A stretch of 64,000 nt of DNA, from assembly GCA_029964075.1 (NCBI GenBank), contig CM057148.1:27149916-27213915 (forward strand), given 5' to 3'. A model generated the notes under the pieces. It ran no database searches and was not told the DNA's origin. It saw only the letters and a list, made by a program, of their open reading frames with translations. The translations under genes and the position numbers were made by a program. The DNA comes from Patiria pectinifera. Taxonomy: Eukaryota > Echinodermata > Asteroidea > Valvatida > Asterinidae. This document shows positions 32,928-45,479 of the stretch, piece by piece. Positions within the stretch are counted from its first letter, which is position 1. The number at the start of each line of letters is the position of its first letter.

Positions 32928-34719
32928 ATGGATGTCATTCGCAAAAGAATTCGTGGTATCAATGCTGCCACTATTTTCTTGTCTTACAACAAACTGCTGC
33001 ACGAGTCGCACCGGGGCCGGCGGCGGCACGAAGTCGTCTATGAGACTGTGGTTGGGGATTTAATCCTATGGCGCGCAGTCTTCACAGAATGCCTAGCCGT
33101 GTTTCTCTTCGTGTTCTTGGCAGCTGGGTCGTCGGTGGCCTGGCCGGTGGGAAATGCTCCCAGCAACCTCCACGTCTCGCTGTCTTTCGGTCTCGTCATC
33201 GCATCCTTGGTGCATTGCTTCGTTGATGTGAGCGGAGCGCACCTCAACCCCGCCGTGACGCTACCGCTGATGGTCTACCGAGAGCTCAGCCTGGTACGCG
33301 GGCTGCTCTACATCATCGCTCAGTGTCTCGGGGGGTTTCTGGGTGCAGCCTTGCTCCGTGTGGCCACACCTACCGACACACGGTATGACACCACCCTGGG
33401 GTGTACCCTGCTTGGGGAGAATGTCTCAGCTGGCCAGGGGTTTATCGTAGAACTTGTTGCCTCCCTTCAGCTCGTGTTCACCGTGTTTACGACGACAGAC
33501 CCTCGGAGGAAGGACAACAGAATCCCGCCCGCGCTGGCCATCGGTGTTTCAGTAGCACTTGGTTTATTAGTTGCAGTAAGTTGAAACCATAAACAAAATT
33601 GTATATGTTTGAATGTCATTTTATTTTGACTAAATAAGTTACTTTCGTTATCTTTTTTTTTTTTTTTTAAACAACTGGGCATTTTCTCTTAAAAAAAAAC
33701 TTGCACTAAATGTTTTTCTCTACTACACAGTGCATTTTTTAAAATCACGTTATTTCAAATATTAGATGCCATATGTTGTTTTACAAGTGTTTGTAACTTT
33801 GTTTTTCAACACCATACTATTACTACGACAGTATCAGTTCATCGCCACATTCTTTACTTAGCACTTTGATGATTGGTCAGATTCCATTTCGTTCGCCGCC
33901 ATTTTGTTGACTTTGCTCTCTCTTGACTGGTCAGATTCCATTCACTGTCGCCAGTATGAATCCAGCCCGGTCCTTTGGCCCAGCCTTATCGGCAGGGAAC
34001 TGGAGTAATCACTGGGTAGGTCATCTGTGTTTTGACAATTTACTTCTCGTAAATCGTAATTCATTTAAAAATATAACATATTGCATATTGAAGAGGACCT
34101 TTTGGAAACGTTTACAATTATTTCCGAAATCTTCAAAAATTATGAGTTTATTGAGTTCAAAACGTGCAATACCTTATGGACAATTTTCACCAACAGATAG
34201 GGAAGACACGATTTATTCCTGGCTTGGCAGACTGATGGGCAGATCCAGTACAAGCTGCGGCTTTTCGTCTGACCTCCCCGTACTATAATTTCAAGTTCTG
34301 TTAAACATTTTGTTCCTTTGTATTGTACCATACCTTAAAGTATGGAAATAAACCTTGAACGCGAAACCTGAAACTTTGTCCAATATTTTGGGATGTCCTA
34401 ATAAGTAGTTGAAAATGTTATATTTTTCTTTAAACACTGTTAGCTGTACTGGATAGCCCCGCTCCTAGCCGGCCTGATTGCCAGTACGGTGTACCGTCGC
34501 CTCTTCGCCCCGGGCACTCTTCTCGCCGGCAGCAAGCCGGCCACCACGGCCAGACGACGACACCGGCAACGGGTCGATGGGGAAGCCGAAACGGGAAGCA
34601 TTCACGGAAACGCACAGGAAGAAGACGTCAGTGAGAGAGTGGCGCTGACTCCACCTCATCACGCTGATGAGATCAACAACAATGTCTTGACGGGTTTGCA
34701 TATTATCACTGATGTTTAG
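32928..34719 (+). CDS. Aquaporin (MIP family), copy 1
   Basis: Three exons, 32928-33575, 33935-34015, 34444-34719, all phase 0; 334 aa. Six membrane segments: about residues 47-69, 80-97, 118-141, 163-181, 193-214 and 243-262. Two NPA boxes: [11 protein letters not shown] in exon 1 and [13 protein letters not shown] in exon 2. By alignment from memory with human AQP1, the filter positions are Phe (kept), Leu for His180, Ala for Cys189 and Arg195 (kept), so it is not the orthodox water-channel set and lacks the mercury-sensitive Cys. It moves water or small solutes across membranes. Cytosolic ends: Arg-rich N-terminus and a hydrophilic ~70-residue C-terminus. Copy 1 has Val where copy 2 and most aquaporins have Gly just before DVSGAH. 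Same strand as FTO, 705 bp downstream. Confidence 0.92.
34140..34375. other. Intron segment resembling a LINE 3' UTR
   Basis: Within the last aquaporin intron, ends TATGGAAATAAACCTTGAAC, a tail style usual for CR1/L2-like LINEs. No RT motif remains. Shared with the second copy to the window end. Confidence 0.3.
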
Positions 34720-34845
34720 CAACTGTCTTTATGCTGCATTTAGTAGGATGGATGGGTGGGGCTGGGTGGATGGTTGTATGCACACAGCAATGTTCCACGT
34801 TTCTTCGCCTATTAAGACAAATTGTTTTTAACAATAATTCAAAGG

Positions 34846-35200
34846 AAGCAGAATGGCCTAGCGGTTAGATTTTTATTCACGAATCGCAGAGCCCGGGTTC
34901 GAACCCCGTCCGTGTATTTTTGCTTTTCAACGCACGCATTCAGTCACTATAAGAGGTTTTATTTCCCGTCGTAAAATACCAACTGTACCTTAGCTTAATT
35001 TGTAAACACTGCGGCTGGTACTGTCCGTGAGTTCCAGGTTGGCGCCTTCGTACAGGTTCAGGGCATGTGGGCTGGGCAGGGAAGGAGGTGTGTATTGGCC
35101 GGGAACGCCGAGATCCCAGAAGAGTCCTAAGGGATTTGCTGGGGCATTGTTATGGCTCAGACCGATCCCTGAATGCTTGGCTAGCACATAACTTTTAGAT
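34846..35200 (+). mobile_element. tRNA-derived SINE, copy 1
   Basis: Head with A-box-like TGGCCTAGCGGTTAGA and B-box GGTTCGAACCC (34856-34912), then a body shared with 38400-38860, including TTTATTTCCCGTCGTAAA, GTTCCAGGTTGGCGCCTTCG and TGTTATGGCTCAGACCGATC. The stems of the tRNA-like part do not pair, so it is not a tRNA gene. Related sequence resumes at 35681-35915 after about 450 bp of other DNA. Confidence 0.75.
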
Positions 35201-36460
35201 TTTTTTTTTTTAACTACAACATTTGCAAACATCGAAAAATAAAACTACCAAGTTTTTACGAAATAAGTTACTAGGATGCAAAAGACAGTCTAAAGCATCC
35301 TGTAAAATTATGGCACCTGGTGTGAAGTCATTTTCAAGAAAATGTACGGTGGTCGGCGTACCACCGTTGGAAAACCTTTCAACTACTGCTCTAAATTTAC
35401 AATTTGTTTCAGTCCAAATTGTGTTTGTTATTGGTTACATGTTCATTAAAGGGTGCAGGCCAGCTAGATTGGTTCCCTTATCTTACAATTTTCCGGCATC
35501 TATAAATAAAGTGGAGCCAGGGAATCAGACTACTTGAGCATTTTTGTTTTTCTTGGTTTTTCCAGCATTTTTAAAAACAAAACTTCAAACATGTCAGTGT
35601 AACAATATTTGATCTATTAAACTAACCTCTCAAATCTGAAAATAACAGCCAAAGCCAACGATGTACATTCCCTTTAAACTTTGGTTTAGTTTGATATTTA
35701 CATCTGCTCAGCAGGTCTACGGTAATATTGAAAACGAAACAAAGGTCAATGTCTTAAATCAATGAATATCTAATAATTGAATGTAATCAAAATTAATTTT
35801 CGTTCGATCAATATGTCTACCATTATTAATGGCGTACTTTTCAATTGACTTAAGAAACGCCATATACAGTATTATAGAGGGGGGGGGGAAATAAAGATGT
35901 AATGTATATTATAACTCGCACCATACTTTCAATGGGGGCGATGTTCAAATCTGACGATTATTAACACTACAGATATCCCCTAGCCTAAACGAGCTGCCTC
36001 TGTCCGTATTTTGTGCACAGTCGGACGATAAACAAGTATAATTTTTTTGGGTATCGGAGAGGGGGGGGGTGGTTTGTAAAGACTGCCCTTTTCTATTCTA
36101 ATGTCCTTTTTTTACCAGCGCTTACCCCCTCCCCAATATTTTGCAAACATTGCCCCTTTTTTAACAAGTGCCCCTTTTTTCTGGACAAGTGCCCTTTTTT
36201 AAAGGAGGGGGCAACCTTCTAACAACAATACCGTTGCCGATATGAAACATCAGCGGCCTGCCGGCAAACATTGTGTACTGGCCGTATGACACATAACAGG
36301 GAACTCGAGAAGCTTCGAAATAAACCGCGATCCCAGCCACCGTACGTACTCCATACGTAACCCTGCATAGTACAGTATATCGGTTTATGAAATGCGATTC
36401 ATATGAGAGTACGTACCTGTATGACGTGTCAAACGTTGCGATATTCAATATTTTGCAATA
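35201..36460. other. SINE-related tail and silent DNA
   Basis: 35681-35915 matches 38881-39115 (TTTGGTTTAGTTTGATAT, AATAAAGATGTA). The remainder shows only domain-free ORFs; 36080-36210 has T-rich stretches with CCCCTTTTTT. Confidence 0.5.
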
Positions 36461-36462
36461 TA

Positions 36463-36648
36463 CAGTCGACTCTCGTTAGTACAAACTCTGTTAATACAAA
36501 ATTCTGGTTATAACAAACATAAAGCCTGGTCCCAACTGTGCATTTATATGCACAATGAATGGGACTGATGTTCCTCTTAATACAAAATTCTGATATAACA
36601 AACAATTTGGCTAGGTCCGAACGAGTTTGTTATAACGAGACTCGACTG
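36463..36648. mobile_element. pogo/Tigger-like MITE
   Basis: Terminal repeats CAGTCGACTCTCGTTAGTAC and TTATAACGAGACTCGACTG, flanked by TA on both sides; 186 bp. The CAGTCGACTCTCGTTA terminus is typical of Tigger/pogo elements (established knowledge). No transposase. Confidence 0.8.
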
Positions 36649-36682
36649 TATATGTTGGATGTTCATTATGTGTTTGTTATCT

Positions 36683-37075
36683 TTTACATTTATGTGCGAT
36701 GTTCAATATAAGTGTACGATGTTTTTCATTATTTGCGCGATGTTTAATATATTTGTGCGATGTTCAATATATGTGTGCGATGTTTTACAGTTATGTGCGA
36801 TTTTCAATTTATATGTGCGACGTTTTTGACGACATATATGTGCGATGTTTTCAATATTATGTTCGATTTTTTTGCATTAAATGTGCGATGTTTTGCGATA
36901 CAATTGTGTGTGTTGTTTTACAATATATTTGCGATATTCTCAAATATGTGAGCAATGTTTTACACATATGTTTGACATTTCGAGCTATTTGTATTCGATG
37001 TTTCATCGGTATGTTTGCATTCGATCTTTTGCAATATGCATTTGATGTTTCCCTTTTCATTCGATGTTTCGTTAA
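36683..37075. repeat. Minisatellite, ~22-bp units
   Basis: About 16 diverged copies of a unit like TATGTGCGATGTTTTCAATA, with spacing about 20-27 bp. Drift increases to the right. The Cys/Phe-rich ORF of 141 codons over it is a product of the repeat. Confidence 0.85.
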
Positions 37076-37386
37076 GAGTCAAAGTCTGGCTACTAGACCG
37101 CGAAAGTTTGACTATTTTGCCTAAAGTCAGTGTATGAGACGTCAGGGGATCGCATGAAGTAATTAGAGCCAGACCTAAACGGTAAAAACCGGAATTGTGG
37201 GTAATTCTTTAAGCATACGCAATGCGTTCATCATTGTTTGGGCAGTACCCCCAGATGTGCCTGTACTACCCATAGTGTTGTGTGCATCATCTATGCATTG
37301 AGGAGTGCATGACACATGGTCTGAGCTCCAAGGCCGATGTGCACCTGTCCCAGTTACCTGATAATTTGTTAGCATAAGCTGATGTA
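37076..37386. other. No gene seen
   Basis: A 66-codon minus ORF at 37175-37375 (MLTNYQVTGTGAHRPWSSDH at its start) has coding-like composition but no domain I recognise. Confidence 0.35.
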
Positions 37387-37975
37387 AAATTGGGCAAAAT
37401 GAGATGTTTATGAAAAAAAATCAAATTGTAAGGGGTTAACCTTGCATTTTTTTAGCAAAATCGGAAAAAATCAGATGTTTCTGGAAAATTGTAGATTGTA
37501 TGGGTTTAGATGTTTATGAAACATTTCAAATTGTAAAGGGTGAACATTGCATATTTTAGCGAAATTGGGCAAAATCAGATGTTTCCGAAAAATTTCAGAT
37601 GTAAGGGATTAACCTTGCTTTTTTAGTGAAATTTTGCAAAGGTTAGATGTTACGAAAAATTTCAAATTGAAAGGGGTTAACCTCGCATTTTTTTAAAGCG
37701 AAAATGGGAAAAAAATTAAATGTTTCTGGAAAATTGCAGATTGTTAGGGCTTAACCTTGTATTTCTAGCAAAATTGGGCAAAAAGAAATGTTTATGACAA
37801 ATTTTAAACTGAAAGAGGTGTACGTTGTATATTTAGTGAAATTTGGCAAAATCAGATTTGTATGAAAAATCTAAAATGGTAAGGGGTTAACCTTGCTTTG
37901 TTAGCAAAATTTGGAGCATATTTTACTAAAATTGGGCAAAATCAGATGCTTCTAAAAAATCCAGATGTAAAGTTT
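37387..37975. repeat. AT-rich satellite, forward polarity
   Basis: Same ~67-bp family as at 1-980. It is cut at about 37975 by about 1.45 kb that includes the second SINE, and resumes at about 39431. Confidence 0.9.
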
Positions 37976-38399
37976 CCACAAAAACAGCTGTTGAAAAAGA
38001 GCCCAATGTTGAACTTTACTGAGTCTGAGGTCTATCGAGGGGACGATCCTTATTTCAACTCCCGGAGATTCGCTGACAGTCTCTATTTTTCTTTTTAAGA
38101 AAGTCGAAATAGCTGAAGAGTGAGGTGAGAATGTATATGTGCCCAGATACAAAGAGTAGAAATCTACGCGTCTGCCTTTTGAAAAAACACAATTGCGGTT
38201 TTCATTGTTGCGTAACGATCGGCCTAGCACACGACTGTTTTGCACATTAGGCTGTTTTAAGCAGCTTCCTAACAAACCAAACACACTGGGCTCATTATAT
38301 CGACTTGTTTTTACCCATTTAGGTAAAGCAAATGGACCCAGTAATCTTCCTGGCGCGTTTGCTCACCTATAAAGACAACTTTTCTCAGTTTAAGGAAAA

Positions 38400-39115
38400 T
38401 TCTAAGGTAACGAAATGGCCGAGTGGTTACGATTCGTCGTCCACGATTAGCGGGGTCCCGGGTTCGAATCCCGCTGGTGTCTTTTTGGTTTTTAACGTAT
38501 GAGTTCAATCATTTACTATAAGAGATTTAATTTCCCGTCGTAAAGTACCAACAGTACCTTAGCTTAATCGGTAAGCACTGCTGCTGGTACTGTCCGCGAG
38601 TTCCAGGTTGGCGCCTTCGTACAGGTTCAGGGCATGTGGTCCACTCGGAGGATCAGGGCTTAGGGGCCGCCCTGTTCCTCCCTTAGCTCTTTGCTTTTAC
38701 ATGGTGCCTGGCCCTCCGGGGTTATATGGATGGATAGGGAAGGAAGTGTGTATTGGTCGGGGACGCCGAGACCCCGGAAGAGAACTAAGGGATCGGCTGG
38801 GGCATTGTTATGGCTCAGACCGATCCCTGAAAGCTTGACTAGCACATAACTTTTGGATTTTGTTTACCCTCTATCTTTTATACTTTGGTTTAGTTTGATA
38901 TCTACAGCTGCTCGGCAGGTCTACGGGTAGTATCAAAATTGAAACAAAGGTGTATGTCATAAATCAATGAATATTTCATAATTGACTAAAATCAAAACGG
39001 AGTTTCGTTTGATCAATTTGACTATCATTATATAATGACGCGATTGCCAATTGACGTAAGAAGCGCCATAAATTATACCGGGAAAGAATAAAGATGTACA
39101 TTGTAATATAAACAT
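38400..39115 (+). mobile_element. tRNA-derived SINE, longer copy
   Basis: A-box-like AATGGCCGAGTGGTTACG and B-box GGGTTCGAATCCCGC (38414-38474). A second tRNA-like unit follows: TTAGCTTAATCGGTAAGCAC and GAGTTCCAGGTTGG about 45 bp later, so the head looks dimeric. The body runs to AATAAAGATGTACATT near 39100. Sits inside the AT-rich satellite. Aligns with 34846-35200 plus 35681-35915. Confidence 0.75.
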
Positions 39116-39430
39116 TATTTATACATCTTTCAAATAACGTGTCTTTAATTGTGAGCATTCCAAACAATACAGTAATTCGCAATAGTAATAGAATGGTATA
39201 TGATAGCACGATCATTGCGTCTCTATTAAATTAAAAAAAAATAATTTAGGCCCCTATGTGTGAAATATTCTTTGATTGACTATGATCTTCCATACGAATG
39301 AGTTAATTCGCAAAATATAGCAACAACAAAAGAGAAAGGAAAAAGAGAACATTCCTTTACCTTAAAAAGTGGAAATATAATTTGTTTTAAAAAAGTCAAA
39401 TGGGACACTTCATGTATTGATTTAACAGTT

Positions 39431-42272
39431 TGCAAGGAGTTAGCCTTACATTTTTAGATTGTATGGGGTTAGATGTTTATGAAACATTTAAAATTGTAAG
39501 GGGTGAACCTTGCATATTTTAGCGAAATTGAGCAAAATCAGATCTTTCTGGAAAATTTCAGATTGTAAGGGGTTAACCTTGCTTTTTTAGTGAAATTTGG
39601 CAAAATAAGATGTGGATGAAAAATTTCAAATTGTAAGGCGTTAACCTTGCTTGTTAAGTACAAAAATTTAAATGTTTATGAAAAATTTCAAATTGTCAGG
39701 GGTTAACCTTGCATTTTTTTTTGCAAAATCGGGCAAATCAGGTGTTTACAGAAAATTTCAGATTTCAAGGGGTTAACTTGCATTTTTAGCAAAATTGGGA
39801 AAAGTCAGATTTGTATGAAAAATCAAAAATTGAAGGGGTTAACCTTGCCAAATTAGGGCAAAATCAGATGTTCCTGGAAAATTGCAGATTGAAAGGGGTT
39901 AACTTTGCTTTTTTAGTGAAATTTGGCAAAGTTGAATGTTTATGAAAAATTTCAAATTGTAAGAGGTTAACCCTGCATTTTTTTAAACGAAATTGGGAAA
40001 AATCAGATGTTTTCGGAAAATTGCAGAATTGTATTGGGTTAACTTGGCATTTTTAGCAAAACTGGGCAATATCAGATTTTTATGAAAAATCTCGAATTGT
40101 AAGGGGTGAACCTTGCATTTTTAGCAAAATTGGGCAAAATGAGATGTTTCTGAAAAATTTCAAATTGTAAGGGGTTAACCTTGCTTTTCGAATTGTTAGG
40201 GATTAACCTTGCATTTTTTAGCAAAATAGAGAAAAATCAGGTGTTTATGAAACAAATTCAGATTGTTAAAGGGCAAAATCAGAAGTTTCTAGAAAATTGC
40301 AGATTGAAAGGCCAGGGGTTAACCTTTCATTTTTAGCAAAATTGGGCTAAATCAGATTTGTATGAAAAATTTAAAATTGTAAGGGTTAACTTTTGCCAAA
40401 TTAGGGCAAAATCAGAAGTTTCTAAAAAATTGCATATTGAAAGGGGTTAACCTTGCATTTTTTTTGCAAAATTGGGCAAAATCAGATGTTTCTGAAAAAA
40501 ATCCGATGTAAGGAATTAACCTTTTTTAGTGAAATTTGGCAAAATTAGATGTTTATGAAAAATTTCAAATTGTAAGTGGTTCACCTTGCATTTTTAGCAA
40601 AATTGAGAAATTTTTTAATGTTTATGAACAATTTCAAATTGTAAGGGATTAACCATTGATTTTTTAGCAAAATAGTGCAAAATCAGGTGTTTATGGAAAA
40701 TTTCAGATTGTAAGGGGTTAACTTTGCATTTTTTTAGCAAAATAGGGCAAAATCACAGGTTTCTGGAAAAGTTCAGATTGTAAGGGGTTAACCTTGCATT
40801 TTTAGCAAAATTGGACCAAATCAAATTTAAATAAAAAATCAAATATTGTAATGGATTAACCTTGCCAAATAGGGCAAAATCAGATGTTTCTGAAAAAAAT
40901 CCGATGTAAGAAATTAACCTTGCCAAATTAGGGCAAAATCAGAAGTTTCTAGAAAATTGCAGTTTGAAAGGGGTTAACCTTGCTTTTTTTTAGTGAAAAT
41001 TGGCAAAGTTAGATGTTTATGAAAAAATTGAAATTTAATGGGTGAACCTTGCATTTTCTTTTTTAGCAAAATAGGGCACAATCAGATGTTTCTGGATAAT
41101 TGCAGATTGTAAGGGGTGAACCTTGTATATTTAGCAGAATTTGTCAAATTCAGATTTGTATGAAAAATCTACAATTGTAGGGATTTACCTTTCTTTTGTA
41201 GCAAAATTTGGTGCATATTTTACTAAAATTGGGCAAAATCAGATGTTTCTGAAAAATTCCAGATGTAACGGATTAACCTTGCTTTTTTTGTAAAATTGGG
41301 CAAAATTAGATGTTTCTGGAAAATTGTAGATTGTATGGGGTTAGATGTTTATGAAATATTTCATATTGTAAGGGGTGAATATTGCATATTTTAGCGAAAT
41401 TTGGCAAATCAGATGTTTCTGAAAAATTTCAGATGTAAGGAATTAACCTTGCTTTTTTTAAGCGAAAATGGGGAAAAAAATTGGGAATTTTTTAATGTTC
41501 ATGAAAAATTTCAAATTGTAAGTGATTAACCATTGATTTTTTAGCAAAATAGGGCAAAATCAGGTGTTTATGGAAAATTTCAGATTGTAAGTAGTTAAGC
41601 TCGCATTTTTTTAGCAAAATAGGGCAAAATCACAGGTTTCTGGAAAAGTTCAGATTGTAAGGGGTTATTAACCTTGCATTTTTAGCAAAATTGGACCAAA
41701 TAAAATTTAAATACAAAATTAAAAATTGTAATGGATTAACCTTGCCAAACTAGGGCAAAATCAGATGTTTCCCAAAAATTGCAGATTGTAAGGGCTTAAC
41801 CTCACATTTTTAGCAGAATTGGGCAAAAAGAAATGTTTATGAAATGTTTATTTTTTGGTGAAATTTGGCAAAGTTGGATGTTCATGAAAATTCAAATTGT
41901 AAGGGGTTAACCCTGCATTTTTCTAAGCGAAATTGGGAAAAATCAGATGTTTCTGGAAAATTGCAGAATTGAATGGGGCTAACTTGGCATTTTTAGCAAA
42001 ATTGGGCAAAATGAGATGTTTCTGAAAAATTTCAGATGTAAGGGGTTAACCTTGCTTTTCAAATTATTGGGGGTTAACCTTGCATTTTTTAGCAAAATAG
42101 GGCAAAATCAGGTGTTAATAAAAAAATTCAGATTGTAATGGGTTAACCATGCATTTTTAGCGAAATTTGTATGAAAAATCAAAAATTGTAAGGGGTTAAC
42201 CTTTGCCAAAAAGGGGGTATAATCAGAAGTTTCTAGAAAATTGCAGATTGAAAGGGGTTAACCTTGCATTTT
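39431..42272. repeat. AT-rich satellite, forward polarity, main block
   Basis: About 2.8 kb of degenerate ~67-bp units. From about 41281 on it aligns with 1-980. No genes. Confidence 0.93.
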
Positions 42273-43178
42273 GCTAAAAATGTGAGGTTAAGCCCTTACA
42301 ATCTGCAATTTTTTAGAAACATCTGATTTTGCCCTATTTTGCTAAAAAAATGCAAGCTTTACCCCTTACAATTTGATTTTTTTTATGAACAACTAATTTT
42401 TCCCAATCTTATTCAAAAAGCAAGGTTAACCCCTTACAATCTGCAATTTTCTACAAAACATTTGAATTTTTCCCTCATTTTCGCTTAATTTTTTTTCCCA
42501 ATTAAGCTGAAAATGCAAGGTTAATCCCTTGCAATCAGAAAAAAAAATTCATAAACATCTCAATTTGCCCAATTTTACCTAAAAGCAAGGTTACTGCTTT
42601 ACATCTAAAATTTTTCAGAAACATCTGATTTGCCAAATTTCGCTAAAATATGCAATGTTCACCCGTTACAATATAAAATATTTCATAAAGATGTAACCCC
42701 ATACAATCTGCAATTTTCCACAAACATCTGATTTTTCCCGATATTGCTAAAAATGCAAGGTTAACGCCTTACAATTTAAATTTTTCATAAACATCTAATT
42801 TTGCCCAATTTTACAAAAAAAGCAAGGTTAATCCCTTACAATTGTAGATTTTTCATACAAATCTGATTTTGACAAATTTTGCTAAATATACAAGGTTCAC
42901 CCCTTAGGCCTACAATCTGCACTTTTCCAGAAACATCTGATTGTGCCCTATTTTGCTAAAAAAGAAAATGCAACCCCTTACAATTTGATTTTTTTCATAA
43001 ACATCTAACTTAGCCAATTTTCACTAAAAAAGCAAAGTTAATCCCTTACATCTGAAATTTTCCAGAAACATCTGATTTTGCCCTAATTTGCTAAAAAAAT
43101 GCAAGGTTAACCCCTAACAATTTGAAATTTTCATACACATCTAATTTTGCCAAATTTTTCTAAAAAAGCAAGGTTAGG
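42273..43178. repeat. AT-rich satellite, reverse polarity
   Basis: Polarity turns at CTTGCATTTTGCTAAAAATG, the same point as at about 980 in the first copy. Aligns with 981-1938. Confidence 0.92.
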
Positions 43179-43552
43179 CCAAAAAAAACACAAAGTCGGT
43201 CTCTGGTCAGCGCGCGCGTCGATTTTATTCATGCGCGTCGATCTTTTTTTTGTTCAAAATGTTCAGCGGTAGCTCTAACAGCGCCCTCTATTTCCGCACC
43301 TCCTCATTTTTTTTTTTTACCAAAGAGCACCAAGGAATGGGAAATTGCACCAATGCAAATGATCGAAAGCACCAAGGCAAATTATGGAGGACACCAATGT
43401 ACATAAGGACACCAAAAAAGCAAAATAGTACCCACCTTGTCTGTACAATCCAAGCTTGAAGAAAAAAAAGAAAAAGAAAAAAAAAGCCGCGTGGGCGCGT
43501 CAATTCCGGAACTTTGGTCTGACCAGAGACCGAATATTTTTTTTGGGGGGGC
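43179..43552. mobile_element. MITE inside the satellite, complete
   Basis: Inner terminal repeats TCGGTCTCTGGTCAG (43196-43210) and CTGACCAGAGACCGA (43519-43533) are perfect; the match extends imperfectly outward through an A-run/T-run. Contains AACAGCGCCCTCTA and the spaced CACCAA words. The first copy (1939-2250) lacks the left end. Confidence 0.8.
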
Positions 43553-45395
43553 TTAATGCCTTAACTATAATTTCTTTTAGAAACATCTGCTTTTGCCCAA
43601 TTTTAGTAAAATATGCACTAAACTTTGTTTAAAAAGCAAAATTAACCCCTTACAATTTTTTAATTTTCATACAAATCTGATTTTGCCCTATTTTGCTAAA
43701 GATACAAGGTTAAGCCATTACAATCTGCAACTTTCCAGAAACATCTGATGGTGCCCTAGTTTCCCCCTCCAAAAAAGCAAGGTTAACCCCTTACAGCTTG
43801 AATCTTTACATAAACGTCTAATTTTGCCCAATTAGGCTAAAATATGCAAGGTTCACCCCTTAAAATTTGAAATTTTGCATAAACATTTCTTTTTGCCTAA
43901 TTTTGCTAAAAATGTGAGGTTAAGCCCTTACAATCTGCAATTTTTGAGAAACATCTGATGTTGCCCTAGTTCGGCAGGGTTAATCCATTACAATTTTTGA
44001 TTTTTCATTTAAATTTGATTTTGCCCAATTTTTGCTAAAAATGCAAGGTTAACCCCTTTCAATCTGCAATTTTCTAGAAACTTCTGATTTTGCCCTAATT
44101 TGGCAAAGGTTAACCCCTTAAAATTTGAAATTTTTCATACAAATCTGATTTAGCCAAATTTTGCTAAAAATGCTAAGTTAACCCCTTTCAATCCGCAATT
44201 TTTTCATAAACACCTGATTTTGCCCTAATTTGGCAAAGGTCAACCCCTTACAATTTGAAATTGTTCATAAAAATCTCATTTTGCCCAATTTTGCTAAAAA
44301 TGCAAGGTTAACCCCTTTCAATCTGCAGTTTTCTAGAAACTTCTGATTTGCCCTAATTTGGCAAAGGTAACCCCTGACAATTTTTGATTTTTCATACAAA
44401 TCTGATTTAGCCCAATTTTGCTAAAAATGCAAGGTTAACCCATTACAATCTGATTTTTTTCATAAACACCTGATTTTGCCCTACTTTGCAAAAAATGGCA
44501 AGGTTAACCCCTAACAATTTGAAAAGCAAGGTTAACCCCTTACATCTGAAATTTTTCAGAAACATCTTATTTTGCCCAATTTTGCTAAAAATGCAAGGTT
44601 CACCCCTTACAATTCGAGATTTTTCATAAAAATCTGATATTGCCCAGATTTGCTAAAAATGCCAAGTTAACCCCATACAATTCTGAAATTTTTCGAAAAC
44701 ATCTGATTTTTCCCAATTTCGTTTACAAAAATGCAAGGTTAACCCCCTTACAATTTGAAATTTTTCATAAACATCCAACTTTGCAAAATGTCACTAAAAA
44801 AGCAAAGTTAACCCCTTTCAATCTGCAATTTTCCAGAAACATCTGATTTTGCCCTAATTTGGCAAGGGGGACTTAATGCCTTAACTATAATTTCTTTTAG
44901 AAACATCTGCTTTTGCCCAATTTTAGTAAAATATGCCCTAAATTTTTTTTTAAAAGCAAGGTTAACCCCTTACAATTTTTAAATTTTCATACAAATCTGA
45001 TTTTGCCATATTTTGCTAAAGATACAAGGTTAAGCCATTACAATCTGCAACTTTGCAGAAACATCTGATGGTGCCCTATTTCCCCCCCCCCCCCAAAAAA
45101 AAGCAAGGTTAACCCCTTACAGCTTGAATCTTTACATAAACGTCTAATTTTGCCTAATTAGGCTCAAATATGCAAGGTTCACCCCTTTAAATTTGAAATT
45201 TTTCATAAACATTTCTTTTTGCCTAATTTTGCTATGTGAACAATGTGAGGTTAAGCCCTTACAATCTGCAATTTTTGAGAAACATCTGATGTTGCCCTAG
45301 TTCGGCAGGGTTAATCCATCACAATTTTTGATTTTTCATTTAAATTTGATTTTTGCCCAATTTTTGCTAAAAATACAAGGTTAACCCCTTTTTAT
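43553..45395. repeat. AT-rich satellite, reverse polarity, with a 1.3-kb internal repeat
   Basis: Units as above in reverse sense. The stretch from 43553 (CTTAATGCCTTAACTATAAT) recurs at 44872 and the following ~450 bp match closely, so a block of about 1.32 kb has been duplicated. No counterpart in the first copy of the region. Confidence 0.9.
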
Positions 45396-45479
45396 TCTCA
45401 GACTACGCACAAAACCACGCATTGAAACAATGACTTGACTTTTTGGCATAGTTTTTGAGCCGCTATTTTATTTCTCCAT

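Noticed and set aside
32851-33247. Other-frame ORFs over the aquaporin exon
   Set aside because: The MIP reading with two NPA boxes and six membrane segments accounts for the sequence.
36699-37124. 141-codon Cys/Phe-rich ORF
   Set aside because: Lies wholly over the ~22-bp minisatellite and has no fixed residues beyond the repeat.
38410-38480. Functional tRNA gene
   Set aside because: A and B boxes are present but the acceptor stem does not pair and the unit repeats at 34856 with a shared body: a SINE.
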